Below the pieces are notes generated by a model. It saw only the letters and a program-made list of their open reading frames with translations. It was not told the DNA's origin and did not search any database. Below are positions 1-12,465 of a DNA stretch of 64,000 nt, one piece after another. Each line of letters opens with the position of its first letter. Position 1 is the first letter of the stretch. This DNA comes from Patiria miniata (taxonomy: Eukaryota > Echinodermata > Asteroidea > Valvatida > Asterinidae). The position numbers were made by a program, and so were the translations under genes. The stretch covers positions 17,039,405 to 17,103,404 of the forward strand of contig NW_024037056.1 in the NCBI RefSeq assembly GCF_015706575.1, written 5' to 3'.

Positions 1-189
1 GGATCAGCAGAAGTGCCTGTTTTACGAAAACTTGTCCAGTCCATATATGCTACCTAGAAAAACTATTGTGTATTTGGGTGCAATGATCAGTAGATACATG
101 TATGCCTTCATTGCACAAATCTAACAAATGATATCTTCTTTCATATATACTCGGTGGACATGACACAGCAAAACTAATGGAGTTGCACT

Positions 190-221
190 GTTGAACCATG
201 GAGCTAGCTCCATGGTTGAAC
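190..221. mobile_element. Micro-palindrome insertion, copy alpha (18 bp, 7-bp target repeat)
   Basis: An 18-base perfect palindrome, CATGGAGCTAGCTCCATG (197-214), is flanked on both sides by the direct repeat GTTGAAC (190-196 and 215-221). The ends CATGGAG/CTCCATG match four other sites in this window. A short palindrome between identical flanks is what remains after a DNA transposon excises, or after extreme internal deletion. The family is not one I can name. Confidence 0.7.
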
Positions 222-307
222 TACAGGAACCCTTACAATTAAGTGTACATTCTGTTGAGTTGTAATGTAGTTACTTACACAGGGATTTGTTAAAACAATA
301 ATGACGT

Positions 308-335
308 GTACCACCCTAGCTCCATGGTACCACCC
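308..335. mobile_element. Micro-insertion, copy beta (CTCCATG end, 9-bp direct repeat)
   Basis: GTACCACCC occurs at 308-316 and again at 327-335, separated only by TAGCTCCATG (317-326). The right end CTCCATG is the same as in copy alpha, about 110 bases upstream. If the true target repeat is 7 bases (GTACCAC), the insert is CCTAGCTCCATG, which equals copy alpha with ATGGAG removed. This looks like a footprint of the same transposon family. Confidence 0.6.
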
Positions 336-1955
336 ATGTGGAACTGCAAAGTGATGTTATCCCAGCCCAAACACAGGCTCTTGTGGAGGCTTTTATCTTG
401 TCAGCTCTAAAAGAAAACATCCTTTGCTCAAGACAAATTTGTATGCTGTAACAGTGTGTGAGAACAGGCCATGGTACACAACAAGAAACTTAGCGGGTGA
501 TGGTTGGTGGAGCCACTTCCCCCTGTGTAGGGGGCGAAGCGAAGCCTTGTCTATTCAGATCAAATCTATTGTTAATGGCAATTTATGCTCAAAATGATCC
601 GCAACTAAGTTTCTGGCAAGTTTTTGGATACATACAGGTCTCCAAAAACAAGATGCAAATAAACTTTTTGAAAGCCAGTAAACTTCAATTTTCTAAATGA
701 GAGATTTGGCAAGTTGAGTTCTCATTATGTCATTCAAAAAAAGAAATAGAAAATGGAAAAAGGCAAACAAATTACTAGAAAAGGAGATGAAGTTGATACC
801 TCAAAAAATGATGGACAATATATCAAAACTTTCTTTTTTTGAATAAAAAAAGGAGTTTGTTTTTTTTGCTCCCTCTGACAAGTTTCAAGTTTGGCCTGCA
901 ACTTGCCCCAAAGTAACCCCAAAATTAGAGAGAAAAATAAAAATGCCTTCCACTGACCCCTACCAAATTTTGTAACAACTCCACAAGAATAAAAAGTGAT
1001 AAAGAAAACAAACAAAAAATGCCCATCAATTCAAACGCGCCACACAAAAAAAATCTGCAGCGGTGGCTAAAATAACAGCTTAAGAGAAGCGTTCAATAGG
1101 CTAGGTGTTGTTTGGCTGTTTTTATTGGTGAATTTAGTTGCCACTTTCCTCTGCCAAGATTCTTGCTAAATCAAATGGTTACAAAGGGAACCAGCGGTGG
1201 GTTTTTTGGTTGACAAAACAGACCAAAAACAAACTACACGGAGTCTTTTGTAATGAGAAGTGCTGAGACGTTGATTCGGTAAGCAGGGGTGGGCAGTGTG
1301 AGCCCCGTTGCGGGGCGGTCAACAATACCTGTGCAGTGGCCGGTGAAATCGAATGTTGGACCTTAAGCTAATATTTGTCGCAATGATAGGGACTAGTGAC
1401 TCTAGCTAGCAACTATGGGTCTCCATTTAGTTTTTCATTCCTTATTTTTTCTTGAGAGCAGTGTGTGGTCAGTGCGGGCTGGCACTGTTTGCATGCTTAA
1501 CAATACTTGTTTGCCAAACTAGTAGCCAGAAGGACAGAATCACTCCCCTTTAATCTATATTATTAAGGACAGTTTTCTGGGAGAAGTTTGTTCGAATTGA
1601 CGGGACCCTGATGGTGAAATTCCATCACATGGGTTCAACCACAGAGCAAAAACACATTTCATGAGCAGGGGTGAGATTCCAGGAAAACAAAAACAAATCC
1701 ACAAAAAATATTTGGCAGAGTCCCAGGGTCTATCCCCAGTACATTAAGATATTTGCATCAAAAGGTACTACCAATTGCAATTCTTTCAAATAAACTTTTG
1801 ACCCCAAGAAGAACAAAATATTACAATGATGATGCTTCTCATATAGGATTTCTAAAATCCATGAATCTAGAAAAGATACATGACCCCTCCCTTTTCAATG
1901 ACTGTAGTCTGGGGAGACACGATGACGTAACGGTCAAGCTGGGAACAAATCTGCT
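336..1955. other. Intergenic, no gene seen
   Basis: AT-rich sequence with homopurine and homopyrimidine runs (730-1020). The short ORFs here show no recognisable motif, and no splice-flanked coding block stands out. Nothing else can be supported. Confidence 0.5.
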
Positions 1956-2141
1956 GGTTACACACCGATGTTCCGACTGCACATATTCCTATCCCTAACC
2001 CATAACCCTAACCCTAACCATGGAGGAATAATGTGTTCTTATTCCTCCATGCCCTAACTAGGAGTAACACAATCTTATGTGCAGGTTGTCGGAACATAAG
2101 GGTGACAGAACATAGGGGTGTCGGAACATAGAGCAGTCACC
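1956..2141. mobile_element. MITE with telomere-like core, copy 1
   Basis: Non-autonomous element with inverted ends: GGTTAC followed by a GATGTTCCGAC block on the left, and two GTCGGAACATAG-type blocks then CAGTCACC on the right. The core carries CCCTAACCCTAA-type repeats identical to metazoan telomere repeats. The same element occurs at 43045-43196. This copy is interrupted by a 33-base palindrome (2019-2051), so it was a target for a second insertion. No transposase is encoded. Confidence 0.75.
2012..2058. mobile_element. Micro-palindrome insertion, copy gamma (33 bp), nested in MITE
   Basis: The insert (2019-2051) starts CATGGAGGAATAA and ends TTATTCCTCCATG, a 13-base perfect inverted repeat around a 7-base centre. 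CCCTAAC flanks it on both sides (2012-2018, 2052-2058). The related MITE copy at 43 kb has a single CCCTAACC at this point followed by GGGAGTAACA, so it serves as the empty site. This shows a real insertion event with a 7-base target duplication. Confidence 0.8.
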
Positions 2142-5100
2142 GATTTGCTGGGCCGAAGCGATCACGTGGTTTAGTGACCGCTTCGGTATCATCACTCTTG
2201 TCCTGTGCAATACTTGTTTTTGTAGTGAATTGTTCAAGTGAAATCTGGGGTTATTTCTGGGATTTCGGCAGGACTCAGAGATAGGCTTTTTGTTTTTAAA
2301 ATATCTTTTCTCCATAAAACTATCTATTGTGTAGCGCGCCCTTTGAAGTAAGTTTCGTGTAAACCCAATATTAGTCAGCAGTTTCAAGTCATAAAGAACT
2401 TAAATTACATGTACAAAGGTCCCAGGAGGACAGCAAAATGACAGAAAATAAAATGAAATGCAAATAAAAAACATAAATTGTGAACTAAGAACACAAGAGA
2501 GCAAACACAATCATTCCCAATAAAAATGAACCTGAAATGCAAACATTGGTTGCTGGGTACAGTGCTGAACACCCCTCGCACTTCACACCAAAAGCTCACT
2601 TTAGGGAATTTCGCAACCTGTTATAGCAAAACCTTTTCAATTTGCCAGTCCACAATCAAACCATAAAAATAGAGTTGCACACAAGACCCAGAAATACCGA
2701 AAAAGTGCAGTAGCATTGAGCGACCCAAAACCCTCAGATAAGCAAGCCCTATATACTCCATCCTCAGAAGATTTTGAAGTTTGGGAGAAGTGTGAAGTAT
2801 CGTTGAAGTAAAGAGTGCTTTAAAATATGAGAGGTTCGGCAGCCTGTGGGTCGGTTACACAAGTGGGAACGGCGGGCATTGTCCACCAATTTAGGGAGCG
2901 GCACACTTCAACTGAAGTAGGTGCTCCGGTATTAGTCTCTACTTGTAAGTGTGTAACGAGAGGCTGTACATATGGGAGGTCTATCTCTTGAAACTAGTCA
3001 AAGACACTTTCTAAGGGGTTCCTTGACGAGTATACTGCTCCAAGTGCTCTTGGTATCTTTTGGTTAATTATTTCAAGGCCCATTTGTACGTCAGTGGATA
3101 TGTTGCTATATCATGTACCCAAAAGTTCTTATCTCATTTCTTTCCTTTTTTTTCCGGAGGGGAAATTTTTAGAGGTAATAATGAAATGATGCTAGGAGTG
3201 AGAAGAGATGGGGAAGGTTCACAATGTAGAGTGTTAAATTGGTGTTAACAGAGGTTTATAACAAGTAAAAATAAGTCAAGGAATTGTAGAAGAAGAGTAC
3301 AAATTAGAACAGAGAAGTAAGTTGACAGGGAACAGAATTCCATTTGAAAGGAAGACAACATTGTACATACCTTCCTTGTCCTTGTGCCTTTGTAGCTAAG
3401 TCATCATAGTAAATACCATTCCTAGAAAACAGAAATAAACACTGGTTTAAAGATATGATGTCAGGTTGAGGGGTGGACATAGGGGCAAACAAGTGGAACA
3501 CCGAGGTTAAATGACCACCAAGGGAGAGTTTCTCCACATTCCCCCAAAACAAGGAGGGCAAAAAATCCCTCTCTTTTTTGTTTGTGTCTGTTTTCAGAGA
3601 GTAGAACTGTCTGGCGCTTAAACAACTCAATTAAACCTCTCATGGAAAACCGTGACCCCAGGGTTGATAACAAACACCCAGTTTCACACCCAAACTGGAG
3701 GCACACTTCCCCTTTGAACAGGCAGTTAACACCTGGGTGAGGGGGGCAGATTAGGAACATAATAGGGGCGACAATACAATTAGGGTTTGTAAAGAGGGAA
3801 GCAATGGGGGGTGTTGGTCTTAATTTTAGGAGCAATCTACTTTGTTGTTGTTTGCGGTGTCGGCAAAGTGTGAAACCGGTAATAAGTACTTATTGAAGTT
3901 TCTTGAGGAACTCAAAATTGTAAATGACAGAGATTTTGAGGACACTGTGAACTGAAGGAAACTGAGAATGTATCGGTTATTTGCAGTGATAGACCATAGA
4001 GCAAGGAACACACATATTTGTATTACCTAACAAATCTTGCAGGCTCTAAAAAATTGATAAATCTTGTGTTGTCTACTTTTCGTTGACAACGCAACGATTA
4101 TAATGTTTTAAGCCCACAAATTAATATAACAATTGGAATTGTTCTCCAAAAAAAGGTTTGTGGACTTCTCACATATAGATCTTTTTTACACAGGTATATG
4201 AACCAGTCCAAGAAGGTCTTATAGAGTCCACAATGCATGACTTACTAAATCAACAACCCATGATGAGAAACCAAAATGCCCTCCTTTCCTTTCTTAGAGG
4301 ATTTTTCCTAAACCTCAGCTTCATCTTCCCGGCTTTGTCTTCAAAAGATTTTAGGCTCCTAACTTGGGGTACTACAGCTGTGTGTATAGTGTCAGTGTTC
4401 AGTTTTAGGAACTCTAAATCCTACAAAATGTTCAGACAAACTCTTCAAAAAGATAAGTAAGATTTGAGGCTTTGCATGGTGGAGATACTAAATAAAGAAA
4501 GAGTTTATACCTCTGGTTCTTTTCAGAACCATTCTCTTAGTTGAGAAATTATTCGCACATGGTGTTTCCGCAAACCTTTCATTATTCATTATTTTCAAAA
4601 AGAGTTTGTTCGCTTAGTTTGAACACTCCAGAGATGGAGTTGAAACCTCAGTTTGGAAAACCACTCAAGGACAACCTCCAAAAATACGCATCCCAAGAGT
4701 ACAAGACAGGCCCAACATCAGCACCCCAAAAACAACAAATCTCAAGACAGGTCCGCTTTACAAGAGCTCCATCTCTGACAACAACATAAGCTCCTCAGAA
4801 TGAGCATCCTCTGCGAGGGGACACACAGACCCATAGACAAAAGTACCTGCAGTATGTATGTGCCCCACGGCATGGGATCCCAAGAGCACAACTCTACCAG
4901 AAGAAAGCTCCACCCGGAAGACACAAGGGCCACTATGTAAATACCTCACTCGGTAAAAGCGGGACCTTTTGTTGGTGCAACTATGGATCCACCCTGGTAA
5001 TTATAGGATGGGTTTCAATAGGGGAGCCATGAGGCAGGACTTTTTGAAGAGGAGAATGAGTTAAGTGTGAGGCTACTTCAGCTGACAGGGATCTGGCATG

Positions 5101-5267
5101 TTAATTGGGGTCTGCCTCTCATAAATGCTGTGGGCATTAAAGAAAGTCTTTTCGACAGAAGTGGCACAGGAACTGTATGTTTTGAGACCTTGCTCCCCCA
5201 GAAATCCATGCAGTAAGCCAGTATGGTATTTCAACTGCCAATGTGCACAAATATATTGGTCACGGGT
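2142..5267. other. Intergenic, no gene seen
   Basis: Low-complexity AT-rich DNA with scattered short ORFs of at most about 125 codons, none with recognisable domains. 3460-3835 and 4590-4960 are somewhat GC-richer, but their frames are open on more than one phase and lack splice context. Confidence 0.5.
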
Positions 5268-5398
5268 TATTCGGGATAATCGAACGCTCATCAAAGGCAC
5301 ATGAACGCGCAGGGAGACGGTCGCATGACGCTCGCAAATTCATTACGAGCAGAGTAGGCGTTCGCGTAACATTGCGTCAGCGATTTTATCCCGAATGA
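5268..5398. mobile_element. Short MITE-like inverted repeat
   Basis: The 11-mer ATTCGGGATAA (5269-5279) is repeated inverted as TTATCCCGAAT (5386-5396), about 105 bases away. The interior is unusually CpG-rich (GAACGCGC, GGCGTTCGCG) compared with its AT-rich surroundings. The layout fits a small non-autonomous DNA transposon. No target duplication could be fixed. Confidence 0.45.
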
Positions 5399-6426
5399 CA
5401 TTTGACCTGGACTACCTTATCGAGATACCAAACTGGCTTATTGATGAAGTAAATGGCTTTAGTTTTACTGATAAAGTTCAATCCAATCCTCCAAGATGTT
5501 TCAAAATATCCTCCAAAAGGTTTTGAGGAAGGTGCAGCCAAGCTTTTTTTCTTTTACATGAGGCTTGACCTTATGCCTCTCAAAAGTTGAAGTGCAAGTA
5601 AATGTTTCATTGGTTTTCCACTGAATGGCTGATTTAGACTGATTCGGACCAACAAATTAATGTCCAAGGTTTTTACGATTATAATGAATAAATGATGTCT
5701 ACATTTGGCTCAGAAGGTTATACCAACTTCACCGCAAGGACTTCGTTGCACCAAATCCCAACCATTTTAGGTAAAGGAAAAGAGGAGACATCGAGCCAAC
5801 CCCTGCTAGCTGCCAGCGTGCAATAACATGCCGCTCAGCAGCAGCAGGAAGGCCAATAAAACTTGGACCTGAGCGATAATGTTACAGGTTCCCTGGCATT
5901 ACGGACTAGTTTTATGAGGAACAGAAATAGATGTTTACTTGTCGTGACCATCTCTATTAACAGTTTGGAATGATGCACTGCCCACGATGAAAATAAATCA
6001 AACGGGAACTCATTATATACATGAACGGATGAAAAAATCATTGACTTTTTAGTTTTGACATCAAATGTGATGTCATGGAAATCTGTTTACATCACTACCA
6101 GTCATTATGGCTGAAAGCGACTTCCATATCAGTATCTGTAGTCTATCAGGCTACCAACTTCATTTCAACTACTATATTTTTATTGCGTCCTTACAATAAA
6201 AAAAATATATCAAAATGAACTATGGCAAATGTGGAGAATTATTGTCCAGGGAAAAAAACAGGAAGGAAGGAAGAAAGAAAGAAACTAGAGATTCGTGTTT
6301 GTTGAGTTACAAACGCAGAGTGGTCAGGCTGACAATTATTTTATTAGAAAACATGAGCCAGTGAACAGAGGCAGACATGAGGCAGAAACTTTTGAAGCGA
6401 GATGTAGTTAAGTTCATCACATTATG

Positions 6427-6627
6427 ATCACAAGTCAAACACAAGTCGATCCTAACTAAGGTCACAAATCAAACCACAAGTCAAGTCAAGCAACATGGAA
6501 TGAAACGTGACAACAGAATGCCTTCAAATGCCACATTTCATATGAATAGCGTAGCTGTCACTACAATCTTGAGACTGGAGGACATGTAATTGACTTGTGA
6601 TAACTTTGTGATGAGGACTTGTGAGAG
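6427..6627. repeat. Inverted clusters of an ACTTGTGA motif
   Basis: TCACAAGTC and variants recur at 6427-6490, and the reverse complement GACTTGTGA recurs at 6591-6625. The two clusters would pair as a loose foldback. The same motif forms a direct minisatellite at 44341-44414. The element class is unknown. Confidence 0.4.
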
Positions 6628-7324
6628 ATTGCCTATACAACCTTGCTGCTGCAGAGCCCTTATAGCAAGATATCCCGTTTCAAAGTTTACATGTGTACTC
6701 CAGACAACCATCAACTGCGACAGTGTTTAACTGAAATATGCGCAGAGGAAACTATGGCCTGAGTTTCTCTGAACCATATTACACTGGGACCTCTAACATG
6801 TCTCCATCTTTAACAATTACAGCCATATGACTGCTATGGTCTGCAGCACATGGGCCCAATTAACGAGGTGTGATGTAAATTCCAGGCAACCTTAGCCCTG
6901 TCCCTCCCCTCCTGAACCCAAAGTCATTGAGTAAATTTCCTTGCGGATGTTTTGCATAAAATACACGACAGAATAACCCACACTTTTTTCCCTGAAATAG
7001 TGTGGGGGTGGCACACAAGTGACAGACGCACGCAACTTTTTTGACCAAGAAATATTGACTTATAAAAAAAATTCATGTTAGGTGATCGCGTACCAAAAAA
7101 ATTCACAACAGCTGTCAAGCGCGGTGTCGAGTTTCCTATATATTGTTTTTTTCGTGGCATTAGTCTTTCTGAGGGAATTTGGCAAAAGCTTTGCATGCAA
7201 GAGAGCAGTGGCTTTTCATAAGCTTATTCCCAGGGATATACATTAAGTCTGGCATAAAAAAAAATGACTGACCAAAACATTCCAAAGTTTTGAGCAAATA
7301 TGCTGGATTACTTCCAACTTAAGC

Positions 7325-7480
7325 GGTGGGTATTAAATGCAACTGGGGGAGTTTGCACAGTGGCCCTTTTCTTGCCTTTTTTATACTTCTGTGGCCCGGG
7401 TTCGAATCCAACTGAGGCTGATATATTGATTGGTTTTCAGTCCCTATCTGATTCTGTGCATGCATGGTTACCTTCCATGT
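7325..7480 (+). mobile_element. tRNA-derived SINE, diverged copy
   Basis: A perfect RNA polymerase III B box, GGTTCGAATCC, lies at 7399-7409. It is followed by GATTGGTTTTCAGTCCCT, which matches the body of the SINE at 43591-43855. The A-box region is degraded. Because it shares both head and body with the 43.6 kb copy, it is a SINE and not a tRNA gene. The ORFs overlapping it on both strands are read-through of this element. Confidence 0.7.
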
Positions 7481-10400
7481 ACTGTAAAATATATCCCTCA
7501 TTGGTGACAATTATGTACAGCAAAATTGTAGTGCCAAAAGTCATCAAAATAGTGAATCGCAATCTCAAGTCGACCTGCAGCAATATCTGAAATTCTGGAT
7601 GCTTTTAATTCAAATCGCCGTTATCAAGTGATTTGGAACTCAAACCTCAGCGAGACCGATAGCGAATCAACCACACTACTTTAATATTCAACCCTGCAAT
7701 ATGCCATTCTCAAATGACTGCCTTGCATGTATGACTTCACTGTACACCCACAAGAGACGATGGGCAATGCATCAAGACAGGACATCTGACATTTTATAAA
7801 TAAACGATCTGGTTCGGTTGTCTCAATCTCAGACTTACATGTGACAAGCCCATGTTAATGACTGCGGTTGGGGCTGCATAGTGGACATTATTCATCCCAT
7901 AGAGTTATGAATTCTTACCTTGTACATGAACTGTTGTACAAGTGTAAAACTGGTGGATAACACCATCGCCAACATGCAATACAGACTTATGATGACTGTG
8001 AATTCACAACCATGACATGAACAGCAACAAACCTTCAAGCTAACATTCTTTTTAGAGCTCTATGCTTACAGGTCAATGAAATTATTTAGTTAAATGAATA
8101 ATCGACACATTTCAACACACATTTGTACAAACAGAGACCGGATACCAATTTTACCCTAAAGCTACAATGTAGGGCTGCCTTTTTTTTGGGGGGGGGGCCT
8201 GTTTTTTTTTTTTACCATAACACAGAAAGGGGAGGGGGGGGGGAAGAAATCCAACCCCTTCCCATTTAGGGTTAAAGGACCTGGTCAGAAAACATTTGCT
8301 TAGTCAGTCATTGACATTTGCTTGCAATAAGTTCAGTCTAATCAATTATCTTAAATAACTCCAACTGTTACAATAATTGTGAGTTGCCTTCATATGTCTG
8401 TGTGGATCATTTGCTTAGTGATGAGGTCATGAAATTTTACTTAATGTTACAATGGACGTCAAGTTGATAATGCTTTGAGTGACGTGCACAAAATTAAATG
8501 AGGTTTTGAGTCAATTAGGGATGCCCTTCATAAAACACACATTCATAATGATCAATTTGGCAATTCTACAATCCAGGTTTTTGTGAAGCGGAACTCGGTA
8601 AAGGGATTCAACATTTTGTTTTCTGTTTTTTTTTTGTGAAAATGGAAAGGCAAGATATATCAAAAGCATCCCTCACTGAAAACTGATATTTTAGAAATTT
8701 CATCAAATACTAAAGTGCAACACATGCACTTATATGATTGTTTAAAATATTGTAAGAATCCCTTGATGTTAATATATGCAGCATAACGTACGTGTATAGA
8801 AAGTCAAAAATATATCAAAGGCATCCCTCAATGGAAACTGATATCTTATATATTTCTTAAATGACTTTTAAATGACACTTTAAAGCATGTTTAAAATATT
8901 AAGATCCTTACAAGATCCTTACATCTGCTTAAACAATTCTGGATGTCCAAATGCTTGGGAAGAAATGACGCAAAACATGCTTCCTTGCTGACACCACATA
9001 CGCAGTTTGTGTTACATTTTTTGTTTCATCTTCTAGGGGGCATCCACGCAACACCTGACCCTTAACATTAGGATGAGTTAGAGACAGCTGCTGGCCGCAT
9101 CAATCGGCATAGCATCCTTCCAAAAGTATCTTCCCCAACCTTAAAACAAAACAAGCTGGGCGATAATCCTCAGCTGTTCCTGCAATCACAGCGCAAAGCA
9201 GCAATGCCCTAGACCCGATCAGATCCCCACTTATCAAAACAACGAGTTAATGAGAGAATTTACTGCCATACATGTACTTGTACTTGGCCTAGCCCAACAT
9301 TTTCTTTATTAAATGTCAACGAAAGTTGAAACCAAAATACAGATTCTATGCAACTATCTATTTAAACAAGTAGAAAATGTAAACATTATATTTGTGGCAT
9401 TTATGAGCAAAACACATTCCATGAAACACATTTTTGGTCAGTTCTAATTGTTGGTGTGAAAGTTAGTAATTTAAAGTTCAATTGCAACTCTCACAGAAAT
9501 CTCCTACCGGTGTATCAAGTGAAGTACTGTAAGTATACATGTAGATAGTTTAGTTGTATTAAAATACAGTTCAGTTTACATCAACCAAATGAACAAGAGG
9601 TTTTCTAACTCTTCAAAGCTAGGTTTTCGGCTTTGGTGTTGGGAGAAGTCAGAACTCTATACGCCTTGACTTGGAAGATTCTCGGTCAATATTGCTGCAT
9701 GCACATCAAAATCATACATGTACATGTACATGACATGGAGGCTGAACTTTATTCTTTTGTGTGAAATTAAAGGCTTCACAATGATTCTGGAGCATGAGTT
9801 CGCACGGTTAGGTCAGAAAAAATCTGTAAGTCTTCAGGCAAAACAGTTTGGGGTGAACTACAGTCTGCCAACATTATTTTCCCATAGTGTTGATGTGTCC
9901 TTGTGATGAATGTAAAAACGCCCAAGTTGGTGACAAAATAACCACAAGGTAATTTGCCAGTTGTCAGGTCTGTCAGCATCAAGTGACCCTAGAGTACGCC
10001 CCAGCTGCCATGACCAATGGGGTGCTATGCCCAGTGGGTCACAAGCCTGGCCCATGGTCATTTAGTCTGGCCAGTTAAATGTAGCTTAAAGGGCATGCCT
10101 GTTTCATATCCCTGTGGATTTTGTTTGTGCAGGAACCACATACAAATGTACCTACTTTTAAATGACAGGTATTCCCTTTAGTATTATTTTTTGGGGGCTC
10201 ATATATGAAGTTGAGGAAAAGCCTTTGTTTTTGTTCAGATTTTTTTTTTTTTTTCTTCTTCTTCCTCTTCTCCCTCTTCTCCTTCTTTTTCTTCATCTTT
10301 TGTCCTAAGTCTTGAAGACTTGGTACATTTTTTGTCTTTTTTTAGACTTGGTAACACCAGAGGTCGAAATTGAACACAAAAACTTCTTGGACGTAGGTAC

Positions 10401-11319
10401 TATAGCGCGATTGATTTTGTTTTGCTTTATAGCTTTTTATGCTACATGAGTGTCAGGTGCACTGTCAAAATATCTTCACTGATGCATCTGCTTTGGTTAC
10501 GACTGACGGCCATTACTGTCTGGCTTTAATTTTGTCTTCTGTAAAACCAGACATTCCATCCATTATGCAGACACAAGATTATAAATGGTTTAGCATTAAC
10601 TTTTTTTAGACATGTGGATTTGCCATTTCAACATGTAAATAAATGAAACTACGTGTATAGTTATATCAACATGTGGTAAAAGTTGAATCATTAGTCTTTT
10701 AAGAGTTTATGCAATTCGGCTAATTTGTTTTACATGTGTGCGTATCATGTCATGCATGGTCTATGCGGTTGCACTTTCAATCCGTTTTAGAGTAAAACTT
10801 CCATGCATAGTAAAAAAAAAAATCTAGTTGCAAAAGTTTACCACAGGATAGCAAGAATGGGCAACAATAGCACACCTGCCGGTAGTGGAACTTGAAAGGA
10901 CTTGAACAAATCATCTATATATACACACACCAAAAATGTCATCGCTTTGTGAGTACTTTTGTCATCTTTTCCTAAATCGGACAACTGGGGTTAAACTCCG
11001 AGGGGTAAATCCTGGGGCAGCACTCTTTGCAAATAGCTACGATGGAAAGATTTTCTTACAAAAGAATTGTTATTCAGTCAAAAAACACGCATAAAAACTT
11101 GATCGTGGGAAGGAGCACTCTCTATTCAGTCACCAAAACCCATCAATTATTTATGTTTTTGCTTCAAAGTAGATAATCAATGATACTTTTAGCACTGTGA
11201 AATTTTATGATCAAGTTTAATAATCCATATAAGTTTCCTTTACAAAATTATCTCGGCAAACTCCATTTGCCTTATGACAATGAAAACTCCAGGAGGAATA
11301 TTCTGTCCAAAACTGGAAT
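7481..11319. other. Intergenic, simple repeats only
   Basis: No gene is evident. The region contains poly-T/poly-G runs near 8180-8250, an ACATGT run near 9717-9733, and a long CTT-type polypyrimidine tract near 10238-10300. The lysine-rich ORF on the opposite strand of that tract is an artefact of it. Confidence 0.5.
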
Positions 11320-11370
11320 GTGGGTCAGTGCCGAAAGTGGGTCAGTGTCCAAAGTGGGTCAGTGTCCAAA
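11320..11370. repeat. 17-bp tandem repeat, three copies
   Basis: Unit GTGGGTCAGTGTCCAAA at 11337-11353 and 11354-11370, preceded by a two-mismatch copy at 11320-11336. Confidence 0.9.
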
Positions 11371-11689
11371 GTCGGCCGGTTCAAGCGTGGTTCAAGTTTA
11401 GAATTTTCATTTTGAACCTTAACTATGATCAAGACACTGCTGCTAGGAATTTTTCAAATCCTCCAAAATCCACCACTGTATAAGAACCCAATGGCACATT
11501 CTTTCTATATGAAGGGTATCAAGCCTGGTGTCCAAGTAATGGATAAAATCTACCTCAATCATGCAATTCTACAAAATATTCCGAATCCTCCTAGTGGATT
11601 TTAAAGCATCTTCGAGGACGTAGGGTTCCTTAACGAAATGATCTGAAATGGCCCTTCAGTTCTCTATGTCTTCTCAGTGTTGTAGTCGA

Positions 11690-12465
11690 GTGCATTTCTA
11701 TGAGTACGAGTATGCATACTTTTCCACGAGTAAGAGTACCTTTCCATGAATACGAGTATTAGTACAAGTACTTTGCCATGCGTACGAGAACGAGTACAAG
11801 TAAAAGGCCAATTTTTTTTTCAATGACTATGACTCGAATACCAAAAAAGGTACTGGAGTCAAGCACAAATACAGGTATAAGTAAAAGTACTTTCCATAAG
11901 TATGAGCAAATTTCAATGTGTCACATGTTTTCAAAGTTTTTTTTCTGTCGAACTCGGCATTAAGAAATGCAGAAGCCCCCAAACAGTAGAAAACTGGTTC
12001 TTAATTTTCTTGCCTGTAGCTCTTAAAAACTTTACATTCTTGTGGGAAAACAGTTGCTAGAGTACGAGTACAAGTACTTTGTCATGATTACGAGTACGAG
12101 TACGGTATTTTTCTGGCAAGTACGAGTGCTACATTCTTATGAGTACAGTGAGTAAGAGTACAAAAGAAATATACTCCAGTACTTGTACAAGAACGAGTAC
12201 GAGAGCAACCCTACTACAACACTTAGGCCGCTATACATCCCATTTTAAGCTGTTGTTTCGTGCAACAAAGCTGGGGACAACTTAATTCATAGCTGAACAT
12301 TTATAAAATGATGATATATATTTTAAAATTGATTCTCCCCAACGATAAAAATTGCTCAGTAAGCCGTAAAAAAACAAAAATGTCTAGCTTTTGTACGTGA
12401 GTAAAGAGTACCAAAGAAATATACTCCAGTACTTGTACGAGAACGAGTAGAGAGCAACCCCACTG
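11690..12465. repeat. Degenerate GAGTAC satellite with a duplicated block
   Basis: ACGAGTACGAGTAC-type hexamers recur irregularly at 11690-11905, 12055-12210 and 12395-12465. A longer block (AGTAAGAGTAC, then AAAGAAATATACTCCAGTAC, then GAGAGCAACC) occurs at about 12150-12210 and again at about 12400-12460, about 250 bases apart. It looks like a decaying microsatellite that has been copied in segments. Confidence 0.7.

Noticed and set aside
1990..2020. Interstitial telomere or chromosome end
   Set aside because: The CCCTAA units are part of a MITE present twice, not an extended array.
7399..7409. tRNA gene suggested by a perfect B box
   Set aside because: No A box or cloverleaf, and it shares body sequence with another SINE copy.
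10238..10300. Lysine-rich protein on minus
   Set aside because: Translation of a CTT/TTC polypyrimidine tract.
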